Part shown: positions 1 to 8,454 of the stretch, one piece after another
Position numbering within the stretch: the stretch's first letter is position 1
Layout of the letters: the number at the start of each line of letters is the position of its first letter
Assembly: GCA_963846005.1 (NCBI GenBank)
Contig: CAWJUH010000001.1
Span: 1,364,001-1,428,000 of the forward strand
Source of the DNA: CAVSUR01 sp963846005
GTDB lineage: Bacteria; Actinomycetota; Actinomycetes; Streptosporangiales; Streptosporangiaceae
Direction of reading: 5' to 3'
DNA: 64,000 nt
The notes under the pieces: generated by a model
The model's database searches: none
Told to the model about the DNA's origin: nothing
Seen by the model: the letters and a program-made list of their open reading frames with translations, nothing else
Made by a program: the position numbers and the translations under genes

Positions 1-213
1 TTCGCCGAGCACGGCGAGATCTTGACCGGGGCGGACGCGCGCGGTCCCGGGCTGCTGATCCTGGACCAGCAGCCCGGGACCTGGCGGGCCCGGCAGATCT
101 TCGACGACCCGGCCGGCGACCACGACTGGGGGTTCTCGGCCGAGGTCGGCCTGGCCGCCTCCGACGAGGCCGGCGAGGCCGTCGTCACCGTCACCGCCGT
201 CGGCCAGCTCTAG
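1..213 (+). CDS. C-terminal end of a DUF3516-type DEAD/DEAH-box helicase (5' truncated by window edge)
   Basis: The frame is open from base 1 and closes with TAG at 211-213, so only the last 70 residues are present. They read as a small mixed alpha/beta tail with the segment IFDDPAGDHDWGFSAEVGLA followed by a run of Val/Thr strands. I recognise this as the C-terminal end of the DUF3516 region found after the helicase core in actinobacterial DEAD/DEAH-box proteins; the family assignment is from memory of the family. No helicase motif is inside the window. It converges on the DUF2277 gene 5 bp downstream. Confidence 0.55.
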   Translation, partial: FAEHGEILTGADARGPGLLILDQQPGTWRARQIFDDPAGDHDWGFSAEVGLAASDEAGEAVVTVTAVGQL

Positions 214-218
214 TCCTG

Positions 219-431
219 TTAGCTGGCCGCGCGCACCTGGAGCTGGTCGAGCAGGGCCGCGGTGGCGGCCGCGATCGTGTCCACGGCCTGGTCGAACGCG
301 GCGGCGTTATGCCGGGCCGGGGCCCGGAAGCCGCTGATCTTGCGCACATACTGCAGCGCGGCGGCGTGCACGTCCTGGTCGGTCACGTGGTCGGTGTAAG
401 GGGCCCGCAGGGTCTTGATGCTCCGGCACAT
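219..431 (-). CDS. DUF2277 family protein
   Basis: A 70-residue protein. It begins MCRSIKTL and contains AALQYVRKISGF and a helix rich in Ala (AAFDQAVDTIAAATAALLDQL), which is the standard layout of the small DUF2277 family: a Cys near the N-terminus, a YVRK(I/V)SG motif and a C-terminal helix. The length matches the family. The function of the family is unknown. It lies 117 bp downstream of the dapB stop on the same strand, so it could be read through from dapB, but nothing in the sequence shows this. Confidence 0.8.
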   Translation of the reverse strand: MCRSIKTLRAPYTDHVTDQDVHAAALQYVRKISGFRAPARHNAAAFDQAVDTIAAATAALLDQLQVRAAS

Positions 432-548
432 GCCTAGACGGTACCCGCAGCCCGCTGAAACCCGCTCAATGGTCCACCCGCCCGCCCAGCGGCACCAGAC
501 CCGCTGAACGGACCGTTCAGCACGTTCGGCAGGAGCAGGCGGGCGGCC

Positions 549-1289
549 TCAGAGGCTGAGGAGAGATTCCAGGCCTACGGTGAGTCCGGGCGGGAGGGCG
601 GACAGGCCGCGGATGGCGGTGAGCACGCCGGGCATGAACGAGGACCGGTCCAGCGAGTCGTGCCGGATGGTGAGCAGCTCGCCGTGCCCGCCGAGCAGCA
701 CCTCCTGGTGCGCGACCAGGCCGGCCAGCCGCACCGAGTGCACGCGGATGCCGTCCAGCACCGCGCCGCGGGCGCCCTCCTCGGCGCTGACGGTCGCGTC
801 CGGCGGCGGGCCCAGCTCCGCCTGTGCCCGGGCCGCGGAGATCATCGCCGCGGTGCGGGCCGCGGTGCCCGAGGGGGCGTCGGCCTTGCCCGCGTGGTGC
901 AGCTCGACCACCTCGGCGGACTCGAAGAACCGGGCCGCGGTCTGCGCGAACTTCATCATCAGCACCGCGCCGACCGAGAAGTTGGGCACGACCAGGACCC
1001 GCACGCCCGGGGCCCGGGTCAGCCACTCGGCCGCGACCGCCAGCCGGTAGTCGTCGAAGCCGGACGTGCCGATGACGGCGTCCAGCCCGTGCGCGACGCA
1101 GAACCGCAGGTTGTCCATCACCGCGCCGGGATGGGTGAAGTCCACCGCCACGTCGCAGTCGATCAGCGGTTCCAGCCGGTCGCCGAGGTCGGCGGTGGCG
1201 GCCAGCTCGGTGTCCGCGGCATCCTGCACGGCCTGGCACACCTGCGCGCCCATCCGGCCCTTGGCGCCCAGCACCCCGACCTTGATCAT
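549..1289 (-). CDS. dapB: 4-hydroxy-tetrahydrodipicolinate reductase
   Basis: Reduces 4-hydroxy-tetrahydrodipicolinate with NAD(P)H in the diaminopimelate/lysine pathway, supplying cell wall and lysine synthesis in the cytoplasm. The protein has 246 residues. The Rossmann motif GVLGAKGRMG is at residues 4-13, VDFTHPGAV binds the nucleotide region, PNFSVGAVL links the two domains, and the substrate signature HHAGKADAPSGTA is intact. The ATG at 1287-1289 was chosen because GGAGG lies 7 bases upstream; a longer frame to 1331 adds residues without a ribosome site. Its position near pnp and the M16 protease gene is the usual actinobacterial order, but here a sigma factor and its partner gene sit between them. 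Confidence 0.95.
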   Translation of the reverse strand: MIKVGVLGAKGRMGAQVCQAVQDAADTELAATADLGDRLEPLIDCDVAVDFTHPGAVMDNLRFCVAHGLDAVIGTSGFDDYRLAVAAEWLTRAPGVRVLVVPNFSVGAVLMMKFAQTAARFFESAEVVELHHAGKADAPSGTAARTAAMISAARAQAELGPPPDATVSAEEGARGAVLDGIRVHSVRLAGLVAHQEVLLGGHGELLTIRHDSLDRSSFMPGVLTAIRGLSALPPGLTVGLESLLSL

Positions 1290-1403
1290 CGTGTCGCCTC
1301 CGCCCCGCGCGGGCGGTGCCGCTCCGCGCATCTCGCTGATAACAACATGGATACGGTAAGCAACCTCGGACCGCCCTGCCGGGTCAACGTGGCAGGAGGG
1401 TAC

Positions 1404-1925
1404 GTGCCCGAGACACGACCGGCTTCAGACAGCTTCGGCGAGTTCGCCGCCGCGGCGCTGCCTGCCCTGCTCCGGTTCGGCTACGTCCTGACCGGTGACC
1501 CGCGCCAGTCCGAGGACCTGGTGCAGGAAGCCCTGGCCAGGACGCTGCGCCGGTGGCGCACCGTGCGCCGGGCCAACGCGCACGCCTACGTGCGCAGGGT
1601 GATGGTCAACATCAACATCAACCGGTGGAGGCGCTGGGATGCGCGGGTCCAGCTCGGCGACGTGCCCGAGCCCGCGGCCGAGGACCTGGCCCTGCGGCGC
1701 AGCGACGACTGGGACATGCTGCGCCGGGCGCTGCGTGCGCTGCCCGCCCGGCAGCGCACGGTGCTGGTGCTGCGCTACTTCGAGGACCTGCCCGAGGCGT
1801 CGATCGCCGAGCTGATGGGCTGCCCGCCCGGCACGGTGAAGAGCCTCGCCGCCCGCGGGCTGGCGGCGCTGCGGCCGCTGCTGGAGATCCCGATGCTCAC
1901 CGGGGGGTTCCGCGATGGCCGCTGA
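1404..1925 (+). CDS. ECF sigma factor, SigE family
   Basis: A 173-residue group 4 sigma factor. Region 2 is present (FGYVLTGDPRQSEDLVQEAL), as is region 4 (LPARQRTVLVLRYFEDLPEA, then a helix-turn-helix ending GTVKSLAARGLAALR). No region 3 or extra C-terminal domain is seen. The start is uncertain. GTG at 1404 follows AGGAGG by 4 bases and gives the usual family length; in-frame ATG at 1347 would add 19 residues but has no clear ribosome site. The stop codon lies inside the next gene (11-bp overlap), so the two are translated together, as is usual for a sigma factor with a membrane regulator. It is transcribed divergently from dapB. Confidence 0.85.
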   Translation: MPETRPASDSFGEFAAAALPALLRFGYVLTGDPRQSEDLVQEALARTLRRWRTVRRANAHAYVRRVMVNININRWRRWDARVQLGDVPEPAAEDLALRRSDDWDMLRRALRALPARQRTVLVLRYFEDLPEASIAELMGCPPGTVKSLAARGLAALRPLLEIPMLTGGFRDGR

Positions 1926-2820
1926 GGAGCGGCTGCGCGAGCTGCTGGGCGACCCGCGGTGGTCGCTGCCGCCCTGGACGCAAGCCGAGCTGCACGCCCG
2001 GGTGCGGCGGTCCGCGGTCCGGCAGCGCCGGAGGCTGGCCCGGATCAGCGCGGCAGTGGCCGTGACCGTCACGACCGCCGCGGTGCTCCCCGCGGTCGCC
2101 CTGAACGGTTATCCGGGCGGTTCACCGGCGGGCGGCACCAGCCGCGCGCCGGCGGCCGTCCAGGAGCTGGCCCTGCCGGCGGTCGGCGCGGCCGGATTCT
2201 CGGTCACGGTCTATCCGGCGGCCCGGGTCCCGGTGCGGGCCACCGCGGCGACGCCGCTGTGCCCGGCCAGCACCGGGCTGCAGACTCCGGGCCAGGCGAC
2301 CGCGGTCACGGCCTTGCAGGTGCTGCGGGGCCGCGTGGTCAGCTTTACCCGGGCCCTGCATCAGGCGGACCGGTCCTACTGGACACAACTGCGGGGCAGC
2401 TGGCGGCGCGGCATCACCTCGGTCGTGCCGCAGGTCGCGCTGCAGAACGTCGTCTACTCGGGGCCGCTGGCCAGCTTCCACGGCCGGGCCGGGCCGGCCG
2501 GCGCGACCGGGCAGGCCGCCCCGGCACCGGCCGCCGCGCCCGCCCGGGTGCAGCTCCCGGCCCGGCTCGCCCCGGACCAGTCCGCCGGGACGGCCCGGGC
2601 TCAGGCGGCCGTGGTCGGTCATGCGCCGCCGGCGGCGGCCAGGCCGCCGGCCATCGCCCGCGTGGTGGCCGCCGGGTGCGGCCGGGCCATCGTCCGTTAC
2701 ACCTGGCTGATCGTGTCCAGCGGGGCCCGGGTGCAGCGGCCGGGCAGCCCGCCGGCCCGCCAGGTCGCGACGCTGTTCCTCAAGCGGCAGGGCCACGTCC
2801 TGTTGTACAACCGGCTGTGA
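1915..2820 (+). CDS. Single-pass membrane protein, likely partner of the SigE-like sigma factor
   Basis: A 301-residue protein. A charged cytoplasmic N-terminus of about 40 residues (LRELLGDPRWSLPPWTQAEL) is followed by one membrane segment at about 41-64 and a long Ala/Pro-rich extracytoplasmic part. The 11-bp overlap with the sigma gene and this topology suggest an anti-sigma factor or signal sensor. I do not see the zinc anti-sigma motif (H-x3-C-x2-C) in the N-terminus, so the role is inferred from position only. The C-terminal third has two cysteines (near residues 122 and 255) that could form a disulfide. No enzymatic motif is recognised. Confidence 0.6.
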   Translation: MAAEERLRELLGDPRWSLPPWTQAELHARVRRSAVRQRRRLARISAAVAVTVTTAAVLPAVALNGYPGGSPAGGTSRAPAAVQELALPAVGAAGFSVTVYPAARVPVRATAATPLCPASTGLQTPGQATAVTALQVLRGRVVSFTRALHQADRSYWTQLRGSWRRGITSVVPQVALQNVVYSGPLASFHGRAGPAGATGQAAPAPAAAPARVQLPARLAPDQSAGTARAQAAVVGHAPPAAARPPAIARVVAAGCGRAIVRYTWLIVSSGARVQRPGSPPARQVATLFLKRQGHVLLYNRL

Positions 2821-2895
2821 GCGGCCGGTCACGGTCACGTCTTCGGCGCGTCCGCAGCCGGGGGTGATCATCGTGCCCGCGGCCGGCGCGGGCTA

Positions 2896-4227
2896 CTAAC
2901 CCAGCGCGGCGGCGAAGCTGGCGTCGTCGTCGAACGGGCCGACCACGGCCAGGGCCTTGGGCTGGCCGAGCACCGCGGCGGCGACCGCGCGCACGTCGTC
3001 GTGGGTCACCGCGTCGATCGAGGCCAGCATCTCCTCGACCGGCTCCAGCCGCGGGTAGACCAGCTCGGCCTTGCCGAGCCTGCTCATCCGCGAGGACGGG
3101 TCTTCCAGGCCCAGCACGATCGACCCGCGCAGCTGCCCCTTGCCGCGCTCCAGCTCCTCATCCGTCAGCCCGCCGTCGATGATCGCGGCGATCTCCTCGC
3201 CGCAGATGGCCAGCACATCGTCGGCCTTGGCGGGCAGGCAGCCGGCGTAGACGCCCCAGATGCCGGTCTCGGCGTGCTGGGAGCTGAAGCTGTACACCGA
3301 GTAGGCCAGGCCGCGCTTCTCGCGCACCTCCTGGAACAGCCGCGATGACATGCCGCCGCCGAGCGCGGCGTTGAGCACGCCGAGCGCGAACCTGCGCTCG
3401 TCGGTGCGGGCCAGCCCGGCGCAGCCGAGCACCAGGTTGGCCTGCTCGATCGGCCGCGGGACCAGCTGCACGCCGGTCCCGAACCGGCCGCCGGCCGGCT
3501 GGCCGGTGCCGGTGAGCCGGGGCGGCCGGGCCGGCCCGCCGCCGTCCAGCGCCGGCCCGAACGCGCGCCGGGTCAGCTCGGTGACCTGCTCGTGGTCCAG
3601 GCTGCCGGCCGCGGCCACCACCAGGTTGTCCGGGGTGTAACGGGCCGCGTAATGCTCGGCGATCTGGCCGCGGGTGATCGCGTTGATCGATCCGGCGGTG
3701 CCGAGGATCGGCCGCCCGAGCGGGGTGTCGCCGAACAGCCGGGCGGTCAGCGCCTCGTGCGCGACGTCCGCCGGGTCGTCGTCGTTCATCGCGATCTCTT
3801 CGAGGATCACGCCCCGCTCGGCCTCGACGTCCCGGTCGGCCACCAGCGAGCCGGTGACCATGTCGGCCAGCACGTCGATGGCCAGCGGCAGGTCCGCGTC
3901 CAGCACCCGTGCGTAGTAGCAGGTGTACTCCTTGGCGGTGAACGCGTTCAGCTCGCCGCCGACCGCGTCCATCGCCGCCGAGATGTCCAGCGCGGTGCGC
4001 CGGGCGGTGCCCTTGAACAGCAGGTGCTCCAGGTAGTGGGTGGCGCCCACGTGCCCGGGGTCCTCGTCCCGAGAGCCCACCCCGGCCCAGATGCCGAACG
4101 CCGCCGACCGGACGGCCGGCAGCGATTCGGTGATCACCCGCAGGCCGCCCGGCAGCTCGGTGCGGGCGACAGCCGAATCGCCGTCGCCGGGGACGGAGCC
4201 CCCGGGCTGCCGGGTACCTGCCGTCAT
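2896..4227 (-). CDS. M16 family zinc metallopeptidase (PepR/YmxG-like)
   Basis: A 443-residue processing-protease homologue. The inverted zinc motif HYLEH is at residues 64-68, the distal glutamate is in ERGVILEEIAM, and the C-terminal half has the R/Y motif (SSRLFQEVREKRGLAYSVYS) typical of active subunits. It therefore has both halves of a catalytically competent M16B protein. The ATG overlaps the pnp stop in ATGA, so translation is coupled. pnp followed by this protease is a widely conserved order. The physiological substrate is not known from sequence. Confidence 0.92.
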   Translation of the reverse strand: MTAGTRQPGGSVPGDGDSAVARTELPGGLRVITESLPAVRSAAFGIWAGVGSRDEDPGHVGATHYLEHLLFKGTARRTALDISAAMDAVGGELNAFTAKEYTCYYARVLDADLPLAIDVLADMVTGSLVADRDVEAERGVILEEIAMNDDDPADVAHEALTARLFGDTPLGRPILGTAGSINAITRGQIAEHYAARYTPDNLVVAAAGSLDHEQVTELTRRAFGPALDGGGPARPPRLTGTGQPAGGRFGTGVQLVPRPIEQANLVLGCAGLARTDERRFALGVLNAALGGGMSSRLFQEVREKRGLAYSVYSFSSQHAETGIWGVYAGCLPAKADDVLAICGEEIAAIIDGGLTDEELERGKGQLRGSIVLGLEDPSSRMSRLGKAELVYPRLEPVEEMLASIDAVTHDDVRAVAAAVLGQPKALAVVGPFDDDASFAAALG

Positions 4228-6563
4228 GAGTTCTGCGATCCGCCGCGGCTGCGCTGGCGGGTGCGGAAGTGGCTGCGGTCACCGTCGCCGCGGCCGCCCC
4301 GGTCCCCGCGGTCGCCGCCCTCGCCCCGGTCTCCACGGCCGCCGCGGCGGTCATCCGCGCCGCCGAGGTCCTCCCCGGCCGCCTCGCGCTCGACCACCTC
4401 GACCGGCACCAGCGACAGCTTGCCCCGGTCGTCGACCTCGCGGATCTCGACCTGGATCTTGTCGCCGACCTTGATCACGTCGTCGACGTTGTCGATCCGG
4501 GCGCCGCCGTGCAGCTTACGGATCTGGGTGATGTGCAGCAGGCCGTCCTTGCCGGGCAGCAGCGACACGAAGGCGCCGAACGTGGTGGTCTTCACCACGG
4601 TGCCGAGGAACCGCTCGCCGACCTCGGGGATGTGCGGGTTGGCGATCGAGTTGATCGCCGAACGGGCCGCCTCGGCCGAGGTGCCGTCGGTGGCGCCGAT
4701 GTAGATCGTGCCGTCGTCCTCGATGGTGATCTCGGCGCCGGTGTCCTCCTGGATCGAGTTGATCATCTTGCCCTTCGGGCCGATGACCTCGCCGATCTTG
4801 TCGACCGGGACCTTCACGGTGATGATCCGCGGCGCGTTGTCGCTCATCGGCGCGGGCGCGTCGATGGCCTCGCGCATGACCTCCAGGATCGTCAGCCGGG
4901 CGCCGCGGGCCTGCTTGAGCGCGGCGGCGAGCACCGAGGCCGGGATGCCGTCGAGCTTGGTGTCGAGCTGCAGCGCGGTGATGACGTCCTTCGTGCCGGC
5001 GACCTTGAAGTCCATGTCGCCGAACGCGTCCTCGGCGCCGAGGATGTCGGTCAGCGTGACGTACTGGCCGCCCTCGCTGATCAGGCCCATCGCGATGCCC
5101 GCCACCATGTCCTTGAGCGGCACGCCCGCGTCCAGCAGCGACATCGTGGCGGCGCAGACCGAGCCCATCGAGGTGGAGCCGTTGGACCCGATGGCCTCGG
5201 AGACCTGGCGGATCGCGTACGGGAACTCCTCGCGGGTCGGCAGCACCGGGATCAGCGCCCGCTCGGCCAGCGCGCCGTGGCCGATCTCGCGGCGCTTGGG
5301 CGAGCCGACCCGGCCGGTCTCCCCGGTGGAGTACGGCGGCATGTTGTAGTTGTGCATGTAGCGCTTGGTGCGCTCCGGATTGAGCGTGTCGATCATCTGC
5401 TCCATCCGCAGCATGTTCAGCGTGGTCACGCCGAGCACCTGGGTCTCGCCCCGCTCGAACAGCGCCGAGCCGTGCACCCGGGGCAGCACGTGCGCCTGCG
5501 CGGAGAGCTGCCGGATGTCGGCCAGGCCGCGGCCGTCGATGCGGGTGCCCTCGCGGATGACCCGCTCGCGGACCAGCTTCTTGGTCAGCGACCGGAACGC
5601 GGCGCTGACCTCCTTCTCCCGGCCCTCGAACTTGGCCGCGAGCTGCTCCTTGGCCAGGGCCTTGACCCGGTCGGTCTCGGCCTCCCGGTCCTGCTTGCCG
5701 GCGATGGTCAGCGCCTTGGCCAGCTCGCCGGAGACGGCCTGCTCCAGCGCGTCGTAGACGTCCTGCTCGTAGTCGAGGAAGACCGGGTACTCGGCGGTCT
5801 CCTTGGCCGCGTGCGCGGCGATCTGGCCCTGGGCCTCGCACAGGGCCTTGATGAACGGCTTGGCCGCCTCCAGGCCCTCGGCCACGGTCTCCTCGGTCGG
5901 GCGGACCGCGCCGCTGGCCTCGTCGGCGATCAGCCGCAGGGTGGTCGGGGTGGACTCGGCCTCGACCATCATGATCGCGACGTCGCCGTCGGGCAGCACC
6001 CGGCCGGCCACCACCATGTCGAAGGTGGCCTCCGCCAGCTGCGGGTGGGTCGGGAAGGCCACCCACTGGCCCCTGATCAGCGCCACCCGGACGCCGCCGA
6101 TCGGGCCGGAGAACGGCAGCCCGGCGAGCTGGGTGGACAGCGACGCGGCGTTGATGGCCACCACGTCGTACAGGTGCTCGGGATGCAGGGCCATGATCGT
6201 CTCGACGATCTGGATCTCGTTGCGCAGGCCCTTGACGAACGAGGGCCGCAGCGGCCGGTCGATCAGGCGGCAGGTGAGGATCGCGTCCTCGGACGGCCGC
6301 CCCTCCCGGCGGAAGAACGAGCCGGGAATGCGCCCGGCGGCGTACATGCGCTCCTCGACGTCCACCGTCAGCGGGAAGAAGTCGAGGTTGTCCTTGGGCT
6401 GCCTGGACGCCGTGGTGGCGGACAGCACCATGGTCTCGTCGTCCAGGAACACCACGGCCGAGCCGGCGGCCAGCCTGGCCAGCCGGCCGGTCTCGAAGCG
6501 GATCTTGTGGACGCCGAACGGGCCGTTGTCGATGACGACTTCGGCGGTATACGCACCCTCCAC
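4224..6563 (-). CDS. pnp: Polyribonucleotide nucleotidyltransferase (PNPase)
   Basis: A phosphorolytic 3'-5' exoribonuclease that can also add nucleotides; in actinobacteria it commonly serves as the main RNA 3' tailing enzyme. The protein has 779 residues: two RNase PH domains, the second carrying the active core (GSPKRREIGHG, GSNGSTSMGSVC, and DILGAEDAFGDMDFKVAG), then a KH domain (KIGEVIGPKGKMINSIQ) and an S1 domain (GTVVKTTTFGAFV). It ends in an unusual Gly/Arg/Asp-rich tail of about 45 residues, probably disordered and RNA-interacting. The start is GTG at 6561-6563, preceded by AAGGAGG. It lies 276 bp downstream of rpsO. Confidence 0.97.
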   Translation of the reverse strand: MEGAYTAEVVIDNGPFGVHKIRFETGRLARLAAGSAVVFLDDETMVLSATTASRQPKDNLDFFPLTVDVEERMYAAGRIPGSFFRREGRPSEDAILTCRLIDRPLRPSFVKGLRNEIQIVETIMALHPEHLYDVVAINAASLSTQLAGLPFSGPIGGVRVALIRGQWVAFPTHPQLAEATFDMVVAGRVLPDGDVAIMMVEAESTPTTLRLIADEASGAVRPTEETVAEGLEAAKPFIKALCEAQGQIAAHAAKETAEYPVFLDYEQDVYDALEQAVSGELAKALTIAGKQDREAETDRVKALAKEQLAAKFEGREKEVSAAFRSLTKKLVRERVIREGTRIDGRGLADIRQLSAQAHVLPRVHGSALFERGETQVLGVTTLNMLRMEQMIDTLNPERTKRYMHNYNMPPYSTGETGRVGSPKRREIGHGALAERALIPVLPTREEFPYAIRQVSEAIGSNGSTSMGSVCAATMSLLDAGVPLKDMVAGIAMGLISEGGQYVTLTDILGAEDAFGDMDFKVAGTKDVITALQLDTKLDGIPASVLAAALKQARGARLTILEVMREAIDAPAPMSDNAPRIITVKVPVDKIGEVIGPKGKMINSIQEDTGAEITIEDDGTIYIGATDGTSAEAARSAINSIANPHIPEVGERFLGTVVKTTTFGAFVSLLPGKDGLLHITQIRKLHGGARIDNVDDVIKVGDKIQVEIREVDDRGKLSLVPVEVVEREAAGEDLGGADDRRGGRGDRGEGGDRGDRGGRGDGDRSHFRTRQRSRGGSQNS

Positions 6564-6839
6564 GGGTGACCTCCTTGGCGAAAAGGTCCCGCGTCCGCCC
6601 GCCGCGAGCGGGGAGTGCTAGCCGCCTGGGCCGGCCACCGGCCGGCTCGCCGCCGACCGGTCTTCGATCGAAGCCCCCGGCCCGCCCCGGCGCGGCTTGC
6701 GCGCGGGATGCGGCCCGAGAACCACTACCGAGGACCGGTCCTGGCTGGGCGCTTGAGCGCTCCGGGCCGGGGGCCGCGGGACGTCGTGCTGTGTCGGGTA
6801 TTCAGTTGTCCGGCGCGCATTGCCCGCGCGCCGTCGCGG

Positions 6840-7109
6840 CTACCGGCGCAGGCCGAGCCTCTCGATCAGCGCGCGGTAGCGGTTGATGTCCTTGCGGGCC
6901 AGGTACTGCAGCAGCCGCCGGCGGCGGCCGACCAGCAGCAGCAGCCCGCGGCGGCTGTGGTGGTCGTGCTTGTGCACCTTCAGGTGCTCGGTGAGGTCGT
7001 TGATCCGGCGGGTCAGCAGCGCGACCTGGACTTCCGGCGAACCGGTGTCACCCTCGCTGGTCGCGTGCCCGTCGATGATCTCCTTCTTCACGGCTGTTTC
7101 CAGCGGCAC
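6840..7109 (-). CDS. rpsO: 30S ribosomal protein S15
   Basis: An 89-residue S15 that binds the central domain of 16S rRNA early in 30S assembly. The signature GDTGSPEVQVALLTRRINDL and the basic segment HKHDHHSRRGLLLLVGRRRR are intact and the length is standard. The start is GTG at 7107-7109; upstream ATG is out of frame. The ribosome site is weak. The 276-bp gap to pnp contains short inverted repeats (for example GGACCGGTCC and GCGCTTGAGCGC near 6735-6760) and no ORF, which fits a separate pnp promoter or processing region, as known in Streptomyces; this is inference. Confidence 0.97.
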   Translation of the reverse strand: MPLETAVKKEIIDGHATSEGDTGSPEVQVALLTRRINDLTEHLKVHKHDHHSRRGLLLLVGRRRRLLQYLARKDINRYRALIERLGLRR

Positions 7110-7298
7110 GTGTCAATCCCATCTGCGTGGTAGGTCAGCGGGCGGACCCGCCGCAGCCTGCTGTCGCGGGCAGGGCCCGCGGGACTGTGCTGAGTCGCAT
7201 CCCCTGGCCAGCCGTCTGAGGGTACAGCTGACCGGGCCGGAAACCCGGCCGTCTGCAACGGTACCATGCGCCGGCGGCCCCCGGGGCCGGGCGGCCGG

Positions 7299-8252
7299 CT
7301 AGGGCGCCGCGGTGACCGCGCGGGCCTCGGCGACGTCCCGGTGCATCTGCCCCACCAGCTCGGGCACCGTATCGAACCGCGCCTGGCCGCGCAGCCGCGT
7401 GGTGAAGTCGGCGGCCATCTGCTCGCCGTACAGGTCCAGGTCGTCGCGGTCCAGTGCGTACGCCTCCACGGTGCGGTCCTGGCCGTCGAAGGTCGGGTTG
7501 GTGCCCACCGAGATGGCGGCCGGCCACCGGTCCGCCTCGCCGCCGGCCTCGGCCAGCAGGATCAGCCAGCCCGCGTACACCCCGTCGGCGGGTATCGCGG
7601 TGTGCGGCGGCGGGCGCAGGTTGGCGGTCGGGAAGCCCAGCGCCCGGCCGCGCTGCTGGCCGCGCACCACGATGCCCTCGACCCGGTGCGGGCGGCCGAG
7701 CAGCCGCGCGGCCTCCGCCACGTCGCCCTCGCCGAGCACCTCGCGGATCTCGGTGGAGGACACGGTCCGGTCCGCCTCGTCGCGCAGCAGCGGCACGCCC
7801 TCGGCGGTGAAGTCGTACTTCTCGCCCAGCTCGGCCAGCAGCGCGACGTCACCGGCGGCCTTGTGGCCGAACCGGAAGTTCTCCCCCACCACGACCGCCG
7901 CGGCGTGCAGCCGGTCGGCGAGCACGGCGCGGACGAACTCGTCCGGTCCGAGCCGGGAGAACTCGCGGGTGAACGGCAGCACGCAGACCGCGTCCGCGCC
8001 GAGGCCGGCCAGCAGCTGCGCCCGGCGCCTGGCCGTGCACAGGAACGGCGGGTGCGAGCCGGGCCGGACGATCTCGTCCGGGTGCGGGTCGAAGGTGACG
8101 ACCACGACCGGCAGCGAGCGCGCCGCCGCGATCTGCGCAGCACGGGCCACGATCCGCTGGTGGCCGCGGTGCACGCCGTCGAAGACCCCGATGGTGACGA
8201 CGCTGCGGCCCCAGGATGCGGGCACCTGGTCCAGGCCCTGCCACCGCTGCAT
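7299..8252 (-). CDS. ribF: Bifunctional riboflavin kinase / FAD synthetase
   Basis: Converts riboflavin to FMN and FMN to FAD. The protein has 317 residues. The N-terminal nucleotidyltransferase domain starts with VTIGVFDGVHRGHQ, and the metal/ATP segment VVTFDPHP and the ISSTEIR-like motif VSSTEIREVL are present. The C-terminal riboflavin kinase domain has VVRGQQRGRALGFPTANL and GVYAGW. The ATG at 8250-8252 was chosen because GGAGGG lies 10 bases upstream; the frame continues upstream through the 31-bp repeats without a better start. It is downstream of truB, separated by these repeats. Confidence 0.95.
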   Translation of the reverse strand: MQRWQGLDQVPASWGRSVVTIGVFDGVHRGHQRIVARAAQIAAARSLPVVVVTFDPHPDEIVRPGSHPPFLCTARRRAQLLAGLGADAVCVLPFTREFSRLGPDEFVRAVLADRLHAAAVVVGENFRFGHKAAGDVALLAELGEKYDFTAEGVPLLRDEADRTVSSTEIREVLGEGDVAEAARLLGRPHRVEGIVVRGQQRGRALGFPTANLRPPPHTAIPADGVYAGWLILLAEAGGEADRWPAAISVGTNPTFDGQDRTVEAYALDRDDLDLYGEQMAADFTTRLRGQARFDTVPELVGQMHRDVAEARAVTAAP

Positions 8253-8351
8253 GATGCGGGTTCCCTCCGTCGTGCGGAAACGTCGTCGCGTTAAGCCTGC
8301 CATGCCGCGGCCGCGGTCCGGCACGCCATGCCCGGCCGGGGTCCCGGCCAG

Positions 8352-8438
8352 CCCCCTGAATGTCACATTCACGGCGCCTGGTCCCCCTGAATGTCACATT
8401 CACGGCGCCTGGTCCCCCTGAACGCCACATTCACGGGG
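8352..8438. repeat. Three tandem copies of a 31-bp palindrome-bearing repeat
   Basis: Copies at 8352-8382 and 8383-8413 are identical; the third (8414-8438) is shorter and diverged. Each full copy carries the perfect palindrome TGAATGT-C-ACATTCA followed by CGGCGCCTGGT; in the third copy the left arm has changed to TGAACGC while the right half is kept. The array fills the gap between the truB stop and the ribF start. Confidence 0.9.
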
Positions 8439-8454
8439 TGCGGCGCAGGGTGCG

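Noticed and set aside
4269..6569. Long plus-strand ORF opposite pnp
   Set aside because: Shadow of pnp; composition is His/Arg/Asp/Val-rich with no domain.
6564..6839. A small gene between rpsO and pnp
   Set aside because: Open frames there have no ribosome site or conserved sequence; the gap is better seen as a regulatory or processing region.
8352..8438. CRISPR-like array
   Set aside because: The repeats are directly adjacent with no unique spacers and no cas genes are nearby.
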